From Candidatus Hestiella acidicharens (GTDB taxonomy: Archaea; Thermoproteota; Thermoprotei_A; Sulfolobales; Acidilobaceae): 7,424 bases of DNA. The stretch is from assembly GCA_015523575.1 (NCBI GenBank), contig WAJZ01000154.1:1-7424 (forward strand). Reading direction: 5' to 3'. Below the pieces are notes generated by a model. It was not told the origin of the DNA, searched no databases, and saw only the letters and a program-made list of their open reading frames with translations. Below, one piece after another: positions 1 through 6,190 of this stretch (position 1 is the stretch's first letter; the number at the start of each line of letters is the position of its first letter). The translations under genes were made by a program, and so were the position numbers.

Positions 1-1308
1 CACTGGGTTAAAACGCTTGTAAATGAAGAGGAGAAGGACTGGCTTTCAGCAGCAAAGATAGGCCTCGGCTACCTAGGCATGCCCGGAGAACCCTTTGCAA
101 ACTTCTACCCGCCATGGGTCCACGTAACAACAAAGCCAGTAAGCGCAGCACCCAAGTACATAACAATAGGAACCTTATATGCTTCTACCGGTCCATTTGC
201 TGCTACTTCTATGTCAGAATATGATGGCCTTAAGCTTTGGGCTAAATGGATAAATTCACAGGGAGGCATATACGTTAAGCAATATGGTAAGAAAATACCA
301 GTAAAGATAATTGCGTATGACGATCATAGTAGTCCTACAACAGCTGAATCCCTATATCAAGAATTAGTAAAGGTAGACCATGTAGACATACTGATAGCAG
401 ATTTTGGTTCTGTTTTAACAGCACCTGCGGTAAGTTTTGCCAATGCAAGCCATGTATTGCTTATTGATGTAACAGGATCCTCGTATAGATTCTTCCATAA
501 CAACAATTATATAGTATTGACATCGCTACCGGTATCTCCATATTTCATACCATATGTGGCACCATTCTTGCACTCGCTAAATATAACCAAGGTAGCAGTA
601 ATATATGCTGCTAATGACTTTAATGCATACCAAGACTACTTCTTAGGCAAATTCTTCAAACAATATGGCATAACGGCTGTGTTAAACGAAAGTTACCCAA
701 CTTCAACGACAGACTTCTCAAGCTATATAGCTGCGATAAAGAGCAGCCACCCACAGGCAGTCTTGGAGTTGGGATATCCTGATAATGATATAGCTTTCTT
801 AAACCAATTAGCTTCCTCAAAGACATATTTCCCATTAGTGCTGACCAACTTCCCAGGCCAGATGCTAACAACATTTGTTAAGAGCGTAGGGGTTAATATG
901 AACGGTACTTTTACTTTGGCCTATCCTCCATTGGTTTCATACAAAGTGAATTACGGTCCGACATTAAGTGAATTTGAGAAGATGTGGAATACTACATATC
1001 CTGGCACACCTTATAATTTCCTCTCTATTGCAGGGTTTAACGCAGGTCTAATAGTCGGCCTTGCGATACAGGACGCCGGTACGCTAAACCAGACCGCAAT
1101 AAAGCAAGCAATTCTAAATGACATAAGTGGAAAAATTGTAACACTCGATGGACCATTTAAGGTAACCCAATACGGGATGCAGATTGGAGAAATACCATTA
1201 CCAGCACAGGTTTGGGTATATCCAAACGGTACAGCAACTGTAGTATTACTATGGCCTCCAAATATGGCTACAGGTAAGCCCATTTATCCAAACCCATACC
1301 ATCCTTAA
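1..1308 (+). CDS. ABC transporter substrate-binding protein, branched-chain amino acid (LivK/Peripla_BP_6) type; 5' truncated
   Basis: This is the C-terminal 435 residues of an extracytoplasmic solute-binding protein for an ABC importer of the LivJ/LivK family (type I periplasmic-binding fold). The fold begins near visible residue 53 (YITIGTLYASTGPFA) and continues with the family-typical GLKLWAKWINSQGG segment. It ends with VWVYPNGTATVVLLWPPN followed by ATGKPIYP, the usual LivK-like C-terminus. The frame is open to base 1 with no stop, so the ATG at 79 is internal and not the start. The roughly 50 residues before the fold are neither a signal peptide nor a Ser/Thr-rich linker (they include NEEEKDWLSAAK and PFANFYPPWVHV), so the protein has an extra N-terminal part beyond the window. 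Many NxS/T sites fit a secreted, possibly glycosylated archaeal protein. The real ligand cannot be told; this family also binds amides, urea and other small molecules. No permease or ATPase gene is in view. Confidence 0.88.
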   Translation, partial: HWVKTLVNEEEKDWLSAAKIGLGYLGMPGEPFANFYPPWVHVTTKPVSAAPKYITIGTLYASTGPFAATSMSEYDGLKLWAKWINSQGGIYVKQYGKKIPVKIIAYDDHSSPTTAESLYQELVKVDHVDILIADFGSVLTAPAVSFANASHVLLIDVTGSSYRFFHNNNYIVLTSLPVSPYFIPYVAPFLHSLNITKVAVIYAANDFNAYQDYFLGKFFKQYGITAVLNESYPTSTTDFSSYIAAIKSSHPQAVLELGYPDNDIAFLNQLASSKTYFPLVLTNFPGQMLTTFVKSVGVNMNGTFTLAYPPLVSYKVNYGPTLSEFEKMWNTTYPGTPYNFLSIAGFNAGLIVGLAIQDAGTLNQTAIKQAILNDISGKIVTLDGPFKVTQYGMQIGEIPLPAQVWVYPNGTATVVLLWPPNMATGKPIYPNPYHP

Positions 1309-1321
1309 GCCCCTAATTCTA

Positions 1322-1338
1322 AACTATATTTTTTAGTT
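1322..1338 (+). promoter_or_regulatory. Putative TATA-type promoter for the nucleotidyltransferase-pyruvate kinase unit, overlapping a T-rich terminator
   Basis: The 61-base gap after the SBP gene contains AACTATATTTTTTAGTT. The A/T core is about 25-30 bases upstream of positions 1353-1358, which is the archaeal TATA-to-start spacing. The T6 run (1329-1334) could also end the upstream transcript, since archaeal intrinsic termination uses T tracts. A 5-bp inverted repeat (AACTA/TAGTT) flanks the run. All of this is inferred from composition and spacing. Confidence 0.4.
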
Positions 1339-1369
1339 CATCTAATCTAGCATCTTTTTGGGGATACGT

Positions 1370-1930
1370 TTGGTTTCGAGAAGGGCATTTATTAAAATCT
1401 TAAGGACATTATTGGATGAAGGCATAAAGTTTACCCTTATAGGGGATACTATTATCTCCTTAACACTTGGTTTAGATAATTTGGGTAATGATATAGACTT
1501 GTTCGTTGAAGCGCCAAGCTTATTTGAAAGGGAGTCTTTTTATCAAGAGCTTGCTGAGAGGTATTCTTGGACTTATGGTCAGACCTGGTTGGGCACACCA
1601 AAGATTACTGCATTAATTGACGATGAAGAAGTAGAGGTAGAGTTTTATGATAATCTATATGATTTTTATGTGCCTGAGGCTTTTATTAGGGCCTCAAAGA
1701 AGGTAAATGTTAACGGTTTGAAAATAAAGGCAATCGCACTAGAAGAATATATTGCATTAAAAGCATATTCTGGGAGGGAAAATGATATGAAAAAGCTCTC
1801 TGAAATTTCTGCGCTAATAAAAAACAAAAGAATAAAAATAGATAGAGGAAGGCTCATAAACGATATTAGGGAAATGGAAGACCAGAGGACAATATTAGGG
1901 AGGCTTAGAACAGTAGGAATTGGGGTGTGA
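1370..1930 (+). CDS. Nucleotidyltransferase-fold protein (pol-beta/MNT/AbiEii-like), function unknown
   Basis: A 186-residue protein that resembles small polymerase-beta-superfamily nucleotidyltransferases. The signature GNDIDLF lies at about residues 39-45, with two candidate metal aspartates (D41, D43). A possible third carboxylate lies in the strand VEVEFYD (E87-E91). The C-terminal ALEEYIALKAYSGRENDMKK segment (123-142) matches the 'LExxIaxKxxaxRxKDxxDL' pattern of AbiEii/DUF-type nucleotidyltransferases. The glycine motif before the catalytic strand, usually GG or GS, reads IGDT, so activity is uncertain. No HEPN or other toxin partner is adjacent. I chose TTG at 1370 because GGGGAT at 1360-1365 is a plausible Shine-Dalgarno site 4 bases upstream; TTG at 1358 (four residues longer) would fit a near-leaderless mRNA. 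The stop is 6 bases before the pyruvate kinase start, so the two genes are probably co-transcribed. The fold is fairly sure; the substrate is unknown. Confidence 0.72.
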   Translation: MVSRRAFIKILRTLLDEGIKFTLIGDTIISLTLGLDNLGNDIDLFVEAPSLFERESFYQELAERYSWTYGQTWLGTPKITALIDDEEVEVEFYDNLYDFYVPEAFIRASKKVNVNGLKIKAIALEEYIALKAYSGRENDMKKLSEISALIKNKRIKIDRGRLINDIREMEDQRTILGRLRTVGIGV

Positions 1931-1936
1931 AAAATC

Positions 1937-3331
1937 TTGAGGTTGGCAAAAATAATAGCAACTGTTGGACCTTCTGTAAAAGACTATAATACAATAAGGA
2001 GGATGATAGCTTCTGGTGTTGATGCCTTCAGGATAAACATGAGTCATGGCAATGCTGAGGAATGGGACGAGTTTCTTAATCTAATAAACAAGGCTTGTAA
2101 TGATTTAGGGGTAATTGTTAGCAGGATCGCTGATTTAGAAGGTCCCAGGGTAAGGTTAGGCAACTTTGAAGCCATAAAATTGACTAGGGGTCAGGCCGTC
2201 GTTCTTAGGTATGAGAATTCTAAAATAGATGGTATACCTGTTGACAATATGGCTTTCTTTTCGAGTGCTGAAGAGGGTGACAGGGTTTTAATAGATGATG
2301 GCAAAGTTGTTTTAGAAGTGGAAGAGGTTGAAAGGGAAGCTGTAACCGCAAGGGTTATAGAAGGAGAAACGCTGGAGCCAAGAAAGGGTGTCGTTATATC
2401 TGGAAAGGAATTTGACATGTCCCCTATAACTAACAAGGACTTAGAAGACATGAAATACATAGCAAGCAGAAACTTCGATTATGTAATGGCTAGCTTTGTC
2501 AGGAGCGCGAATCATATAAACATTATTAGGGAGGCCTTAAAAAAGGAAGGTGTGAATAGTCCAACTATATTGGCAAAGATTGAGACCGTAACTGGTGTGA
2601 GTAACATAGATGAGATAAGCGAGGCGGCAGATGGCATAGTGGTTGCAAGAGGAGACCTTGGAATGCACTTCCCTTTAGAAGAGTTACCTGTTATACAAAG
2701 AAGGATAATTAGGAGCGCCAGAAGGAAACTGAAGCCAGTCATTTTAGCAACTGAGATATTTATGAGCATGGTCGAAAGGCCTGTTCCTTCTAGAGGGGAA
2801 ATCTCGGATGTATATAGGGCAGTTGAACAGGGGGTTGACGGTTTTCTGGTCACATCAGAAACCTCTATTGGTAAGTATCCGGTTCAAGTAATCTCATGGC
2901 TAGGTAAGGTTATAAGGGAGGCTCAAAAGCATACCAAGCCTGTGGAAGTATTAAGGCAACAAGAAGTAGAGTCTATGGATTTAGTAGAGGTAAAGATAGC
3001 GAATGGAATTATAAAGCTCGCCGAAAGCGCTAACGCCGAAATACTTACATATGCTTCCTCCTTAGATATGCCAAGGCTTGTGTCAATGTTTAGGCCGGCA
3101 AAGCTCGTATATACAGGCACGCAGAACGAGGAGGACGCGAGGAAGCTTAATATTCTTTGGGGGATAAAGCCATTAGTGATTGGTCAAGTAGCTTATGAGG
3201 ATGAGGGACTTAGCGCAACCGAAATTCACCTATTAAAGGACGGGCTTATAGGGCCAGGAGATGTAGTAGTAGAAGCTGCACGAAGCAGGGAGCGTAACGT
3301 CTTTATGATAAAAATAAAGGAAGTACTATAG
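1937..3331 (+). CDS. pyk: Pyruvate kinase
   Basis: Pyruvate kinase (464 residues, normal for archaea) transfers phosphate from phosphoenolpyruvate to ADP in the last step of glycolysis, in the cytoplasm. The N-terminal KIIATVGPSV and FRINMSHG (R32, N34, S36, H37) belong to the A domain. DLEGPRVRLG (D66, R73) leads into the B domain, which contains LIDDGKV. The catalytic core includes ILAKIETVTGVSNIDEI (lysine K214, metal ligand E216), VARGDLG (metal ligand D240), ILATEIF (T272) and PVPSRGEISDVYRAV. The C-terminal allosteric domain spans roughly 350-464. All main catalytic residues are present; DLQGPKIR reads DLEGPRVR, a conservative change. TTG at 1937 is supported by the family-typical N-terminus and by GGGGTGTGA upstream (1922-1930), which overlaps the preceding stop. 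There is no separate promoter, so expression probably depends on the upstream nucleotidyltransferase-like gene. The stop overlaps that of the convergent gene. Confidence 0.97.
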   Translation: MRLAKIIATVGPSVKDYNTIRRMIASGVDAFRINMSHGNAEEWDEFLNLINKACNDLGVIVSRIADLEGPRVRLGNFEAIKLTRGQAVVLRYENSKIDGIPVDNMAFFSSAEEGDRVLIDDGKVVLEVEEVEREAVTARVIEGETLEPRKGVVISGKEFDMSPITNKDLEDMKYIASRNFDYVMASFVRSANHINIIREALKKEGVNSPTILAKIETVTGVSNIDEISEAADGIVVARGDLGMHFPLEELPVIQRRIIRSARRKLKPVILATEIFMSMVERPVPSRGEISDVYRAVEQGVDGFLVTSETSIGKYPVQVISWLGKVIREAQKHTKPVEVLRQQEVESMDLVEVKIANGIIKLAESANAEILTYASSLDMPRLVSMFRPAKLVYTGTQNEEDARKLNILWGIKPLVIGQVAYEDEGLSATEIHLLKDGLIGPGDVVVEAARSRERNVFMIKIKEVL

Positions 3332-4003
3332 CTTTGCCTTATACCTATTATTAACTTTTTCTATTTTGCCCTGCTTTCTCAGTTTGCTTAGCGCTAGATC
3401 CCAGTACATCCCGAGCTTGCTTGGCTCAATGCCATACCATTCCGTGAAGACCTTCTCAAGCTCATATGTATTCAACCCTACTTTAGCCCTTTTATCTTCC
3501 CTAAATATCTTTACTATAAATTCCATAACATCTTCCAGCCTGGTCCAAGGGTATTGGAACCAGCTCCAATCCTTGACCTCTATTAAATAGTAGTCAGGCC
3601 TATATTTCGCCACGCTACTTATCCACTGTAGTGCCGCAGTTCTCACGCCCTCCGGTTTCCAACTCCTTTCTATAAAATCCTTTGCTAGGCTCAGCGTTTC
3701 TCCGGTATCAACTATATCATCAACGACTAAGATGTTTTTACCAGGAGTTTCGATGGCATATGCATGTCTCAGTATAGCTTTTTGTGTTGCCTTTGCAGCT
3801 TCAACCCAGTGTTGACTCTGTAGGCTTAGAAGGTCATTGACCCCAAGGTAGTCACAGAGAAGCCTTGCTGGTACATAACCCCCTCTTGCTACTGCTACTA
3901 TTATATCAGGTAACCAACCTGATTCCTCTATTTTCTTCGCTAAATTCAGGCTCCAATCGGCTATTTCATCCCATGAAACCAGCTTAACTGGTACCTTTGC
4001 CAA
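3326..4003 (-). CDS. Purine-type phosphoribosyltransferase with C-terminal winged-helix-like tail
   Basis: A type I phosphoribosyltransferase of 225 residues (COG2236-like) that joins a purine base to PRPP, giving a nucleotide and pyrophosphate. The PRPP loop ILVVDDIVDTGET lies at 91-103 (D95, D96, D99, T100, G101, T103). The pyrophosphate-binding VARGGYVPARLL lies at about 38-49. The aromatic DWSWFQYPWTR segment (145-155) corresponds to the base-binding FPWE-like region of xanthine/guanine enzymes. Residues about 170-225 go beyond the catalytic core and look like a small winged-helix tail (YWDLALSKLRKQGKIEKVNNRY), which could be regulatory. The base preference (hypoxanthine/guanine/xanthine or adenine) cannot be read from the sequence. 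The start is TTG at 4003; no longer in-frame start is possible because a stop lies just upstream. GGGGAT at 4014-4009 is a possible ribosome site. It lies 79 bases downstream of the Pth2 gene and has possible promoters of its own. Confidence 0.9.
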   Translation of the reverse strand: MAKVPVKLVSWDEIADWSLNLAKKIEESGWLPDIIVAVARGGYVPARLLCDYLGVNDLLSLQSQHWVEAAKATQKAILRHAYAIETPGKNILVVDDIVDTGETLSLAKDFIERSWKPEGVRTAALQWISSVAKYRPDYYLIEVKDWSWFQYPWTRLEDVMEFIVKIFREDKRAKVGLNTYELEKVFTEWYGIEPSKLGMYWDLALSKLRKQGKIEKVNNRYKAKL

Positions 4004-4033
4004 TCATTATCCCCAATAAAGTTAAGCTCCTGG

Positions 4034-4075
4034 AAATAAAAGCTTGGCGTATCCTAAATTAAATGAATTATATAA
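4034..4075 (-). promoter_or_regulatory. Putative promoter region of the phosphoribosyltransferase gene
   Basis: The 79-base gap between the Pth2 stop and the phosphoribosyltransferase start holds two A/T boxes on the minus strand: TTATATAA (4075-4068) and AAGCTTTTATTT (4045-4034). The first would give a leader of roughly 40 bases. The second would place the transcription start about 10 bases before the TTG start. The sequence does not show which is used, or whether the gene is also read through from the upstream unit. Confidence 0.4.
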
Positions 4076-4076
4076 T

Positions 4077-4082
4077 AAAAAA
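4077..4082 (-). terminator. T6 run immediately after the Pth2 stop codon
   Basis: On the minus strand, TTTTTT follows directly after the Pth2 TAA stop. Archaeal intrinsic termination needs little more than such a T tract. It overlaps the A/T-rich promoter-like stretch of the next gene, so it may be partial or have another role. Confidence 0.35.
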
Positions 4083-4451
4083 TTAATATAATTTTAGCTT
4101 GCCCGTTATTTTATCAATAAGTTCTGAAGGGCTGGGACCTATGGCTACAGCCGTTATGGTCCCTGGAGGCAGTTGTGTCCTGCCAGAATCTTTAATGATC
4201 GAGCAAGGTAGCCCCTCTATCAGCGCTGCGTTATAGAGTTCTTCAATTTCTTCCCTAGAGGTAACCTTTAGCGTAACTTTCATCTGGCCCGTCTCTCTCC
4301 ATGCCTTTAACCACTCCTTCCACTTCTTATTATTGGACTCAATTATTAAGAAAACTGCATCGCAGCTTGCATGCGAGGCTTGGGCAGCAGCCTTTCCACA
4401 CCCCATCTTTAGGTCTTTTCTTAAGACTATCGACTGCTTATATTCAACCAT
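4083..4451 (-). CDS. pth2: Peptidyl-tRNA hydrolase, archaeal/eukaryotic type (Pth2)
   Basis: Pth2 cleaves the ester bond of peptidyl-tRNAs that drop off ribosomes, recycling tRNA in the cytoplasm. The 122 residues match the family length of about 115-120. Hallmarks are QSIVLRKDLKMGCGKAAAQASH (K20, Q24 and H27 within it), IIKDSGRTQ (D88, T92; usually DAGRTQ), PPGTITAVAIGP (97-98 GT) and ELIDKITGKLKLY at the C-terminus. It is the last gene of a minus-strand unit, 11 bases after the stop of the SIS-like gene. AAGGTAGAG, which overlaps that stop codon, is a weak ribosome site, so coupling to the upstream gene is likely. The call is secure. Confidence 0.97.
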   Translation of the reverse strand: MVEYKQSIVLRKDLKMGCGKAAAQASHASCDAVFLIIESNNKKWKEWLKAWRETGQMKVTLKVTSREEIEELYNAALIEGLPCSIIKDSGRTQLPPGTITAVAIGPSPSELIDKITGKLKLY

Positions 4452-4462
4452 GGGTCTCTACC

Positions 4463-5305
4463 TTATATGAAGTTGCCTGAGACCATTGATGCAAAAAGCA
4501 TCGAGTAGATGCCAGCTGTTATAGGGTCGGTATTGAATTCGATAACCTCGTTTTTTCTATTGCTTTTCAGTGCTATTACCATGCTTTTATAGTCTTCAAT
4601 ATCTGTTGTAGACGTCAACAAAACTATTGGTAACCTAAGCTTGTTTTCGATTGCTAACTCAAAGGGTAGTGAGAAGAGGCAGTTTGGAATAGTATAATAA
4701 GCATATATTCCGCCAGCTTCAGTAGAGGGGGTATATGCAAATATTGCATTACTTTCGATTAGCTTAACCCTTTGTATACTATCCCCATACTTCTCCTCCA
4801 ACCATTCAAGCGAGGTATCTATCTTCTCTATTTCTCTTTTCATCCTTTCAGCCCTGAGGCCACTTTGCTCGGAAGACCAGAATAAGGATAGTAGGCTCAT
4901 TGTAATGATTGGTGCCTCAGTTCCAATTTTTATCCTTAATGCATTTATATATTCTAGCCTTTCCTCTATGTTTTTGTCCATCTCAGGAGAAACAAAAATT
5001 ATTTTTCTATTCATGAGCCTTGCTACTTCGGCTGCATGAATTGCCTTAGAATCTTTTTTTGATGAAAATATTATAACATTTCCCACATTCTCATTGTAGG
5101 GTAAAAAATAGAAGGAAGACTCTGTAGGCGTATATAGATACGAGGTTTTACCGGCACTTAAAAAAGACATGTGAAGAATCCTTGCGGCAGGCCTTGATTT
5201 ATGCTCACTTATTATTAGCAGGTTATCACCGAGATCAGGTTTCTTGAAGGACTTTACAAATTCAACATACTTTGAGAGGTTTCCCTTCAGCTTATTGTAT
5301 TGCAT
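4463..5305 (-). CDS. Uncharacterised protein, possible degenerate SIS (sugar isomerase) fold
   Basis: I do not recognise this 280-residue protein with certainty. Its layout resembles archaeal two-SIS-domain proteins such as bifunctional phosphoglucose/phosphomannose isomerases (about 300 residues). A first alpha/beta half contains [20 protein letters not shown] (about 76-95), then KIIFVSPE. A charged helical linker follows (about 150-183, [20 protein letters not shown]), then a second alpha/beta half ending [20 protein letters not shown]. The strand-loop-helix at 77-92 sits where SIS enzymes carry the sugar-phosphate loop (S-x-SGxTxE), but reads SSKKDSK, so isomerase activity looks lost. There is no signal peptide or membrane span. 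The ATG lies inside the end of the MTA phosphorylase gene, with a 14-base overlap and a poor ribosome site, so it is probably translationally coupled. A role in nucleotide or sugar-phosphate sensing is only a guess from context. Confidence 0.7.
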   Translation of the reverse strand: MQYNKLKGNLSKYVEFVKSFKKPDLGDNLLIISEHKSRPAARILHMSFLSAGKTSYLYTPTESSFYFLPYNENVGNVIIFSSKKDSKAIHAAEVARLMNRKIIFVSPEMDKNIEERLEYINALRIKIGTEAPIITMSLLSLFWSSEQSGLRAERMKREIEKIDTSLEWLEEKYGDSIQRVKLIESNAIFAYTPSTEAGGIYAYYTIPNCLFSLPFELAIENKLRLPIVLLTSTTDIEDYKSMVIALKSNRKNEVIEFNTDPITAGIYSMLFASMVSGNFI

Positions 5306-6119
5306 TCTCTAGCGCCTTGCAACAAGAGCAGAGGTTCTCATCTATTTTTTCTGAAATTTTAGGTATAGTATTGTATAAAATTTTCTTAGCCCTTTCAATG
5401 TTTTGCGTCATAATTTTTTCTACTTCGCTTGCAGTTACTGGTTTTTCGGCCCACACATCATAGTCAGTTACCATGGCAAGTGTTGAGTAACAAAGCCCTG
5501 CCTCACATGCTAAATTAATTTCTGGCACTAGTGTCATTCCGATTATATCAGCTTTAAAAACCTCTTTCCACACCCTGCTTTCAGCCCTTGTAGAGAACCT
5601 TGGACCTTCTATGCATAGATAAGTACCTCCTTTATGAGATCTAAATCCTAGTGAAGAAGATGCATTATAGAGCCTCTCGTTTAAGTATTCGCAAAATGGA
5701 TCTGCCATGCTTATATGGACTGTGACTGGGCCATCAAAGAACGTATAGTTCCTCCTTTTTGTCATGTCTATAAACTGGTTTGGTATGACAAAGTCTCCAG
5801 GCCTCATTTCTTCGTTTAAGCTTCCAACAGCAGAGACGCTTATGACGTATTTAGCGCCTATTGACTTTATTGCCCATATGTTTGCCCTATAGTTTATAAC
5901 GTGAGGGGGAAGCCTGTGTCCCTTCCCATGCCTTGGGATAAAGGCAACCTTTATCCCTTTAATATCCCCAATAGTTATGTAATCACTAGGCTCTCCATAG
6001 GGAGTGTTTATTTTCACTTCTCTTTGGTTTTCTATTATGTTTGGGTCATATAGACCAGATCCTCCTATTATAGCTATGTCGGCCGACGCCTCTCCTGGAA
6101 TAGTTAGGTGCAAGGCCAT
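5292..6119 (-). CDS. mtnP: S-methyl-5'-thioadenosine phosphorylase (MTAP II-like)
   Basis: This enzyme splits 5'-methylthioadenosine with phosphate into adenine and 5-methylthioribose-1-phosphate, recycling the by-product of polyamine synthesis. The 275 residues carry the family motifs: [10 protein letters not shown] (16-25), [19 protein letters not shown] (62-80), SVSAVGSL (94-101), [16 protein letters not shown] (108-123), [16 protein letters not shown] (169-184), [16 protein letters not shown] (193-208) and [10 protein letters not shown] (216-225). Cysteines at 143, 169, 205, 210, 264, 266 and 267 keep, with a constant shift of five, the positions I recall for Sulfolobus solfataricus MTAP II. 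These include the C-terminal CSC(C) and the pairs forming its intrasubunit disulfides, which points to a thermostable MTAP of that kind rather than purine nucleoside phosphorylase. ATG at 6119 has a good GGTGG site (6129-6125) five bases upstream. It is the first gene of the minus-strand unit and is divergent from moaB. Confidence 0.96.
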   Translation of the reverse strand: MALHLTIPGEASADIAIIGGSGLYDPNIIENQREVKINTPYGEPSDYITIGDIKGIKVAFIPRHGKGHRLPPHVINYRANIWAIKSIGAKYVISVSAVGSLNEEMRPGDFVIPNQFIDMTKRRNYTFFDGPVTVHISMADPFCEYLNERLYNASSSLGFRSHKGGTYLCIEGPRFSTRAESRVWKEVFKADIIGMTLVPEINLACEAGLCYSTLAMVTDYDVWAEKPVTASEVEKIMTQNIERAKKILYNTIPKISEKIDENLCSCCKALENAIQ

Positions 6120-6124
6120 TTATG

Positions 6125-6129
6125 CCACC
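6125..6129 (-). promoter_or_regulatory. Shine-Dalgarno site of the MTA phosphorylase gene
   Basis: GGTGG on the minus strand lies five bases before the ATG at 6119 and matches the archaeal anti-Shine-Dalgarno sequence. It supports this start over internal ones. Confidence 0.65.
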
Positions 6130-6142
6130 ACTAGGCTAATAA

Positions 6143-6164
6143 GTAGAAAAATTTTAATTTTTAC
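6143..6164. promoter_or_regulatory. Shared A/T-rich box of a divergent promoter (mtnP / moaB)
   Basis: In the 71-base gap between the divergent starts, the only strong A/T box is an imperfect palindrome: GT(AG)AAAAATT, a TT spacer, then AATTTTTAC. Its middle (about 6154-6155) is about 36 bases from both ATGs (6119 and 6191). With the 10-base leaders suggested by the Shine-Dalgarno positions, it lies at TATA distance for both genes. It could therefore be one bidirectional TATA element or two overlapping ones. Confidence 0.5.
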
Positions 6165-6180
6165 TTTTCTCTACGCTATT

Positions 6181-6186
6181 GGTGAT
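6181..6186 (+). promoter_or_regulatory. Shine-Dalgarno site that fixes the moaB start
   Basis: GGTGAT is a full match to the archaeal anti-Shine-Dalgarno core and lies four bases before the ATG at 6191. This argues against the in-frame TTG at 6179, which would place the site inside the coding sequence. Confidence 0.7.
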
Positions 6187-6190
6187 AGGC

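Noticed and set aside
79..81. ATG at 79 as the start of the solute-binding protein
   Set aside because: The frame is open all the way to base 1 and the residues after 79 do not form a signal peptide, so this is an internal methionine.
61..120. Locally GC-rich stretch (about 60 percent) near the left edge
   Set aside because: It is only one short patch explained by Gly/Pro/Ala codons; flanking segments return to about 43 percent, so it does not mark a transfer boundary.
656..1283. Open frames on the minus strand within the SBP gene
   Set aside because: They are antisense to a well-supported protein, match no family I know and have no ribosome site.
1322..1338. Inverted repeat AACTA/TAGTT as a hairpin terminator
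   Set aside because: A 5-bp A/T-rich stem would be unstable at high temperature; the T tract alone is the better termination signal.
1370..1930. Toxin-antitoxin reading of the nucleotidyltransferase (MNT-HEPN or AbiE)
   Set aside because: No HEPN, AbiEi or other partner gene is adjacent; the only close neighbour is pyruvate kinase.
2191..3120. Three minus-strand open frames within pyruvate kinase
   Set aside because: Shadow frames, rich in Ser/Thr/Ile as expected from reverse reading of this coding sequence.
3705..3735. TGATGA-like sequences as a C/D box small RNA
   Set aside because: They lie in the conserved PRPP-loop codons, begin with T rather than a purine, and no paired D and C'/D' boxes are found at the right spacing.
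5272..5463. Plus-strand open frame over the end of the MTA phosphorylase gene
   Set aside because: It is antisense to the conserved CSCC tail and preceding helix of MTAP, with no motif or promoter.
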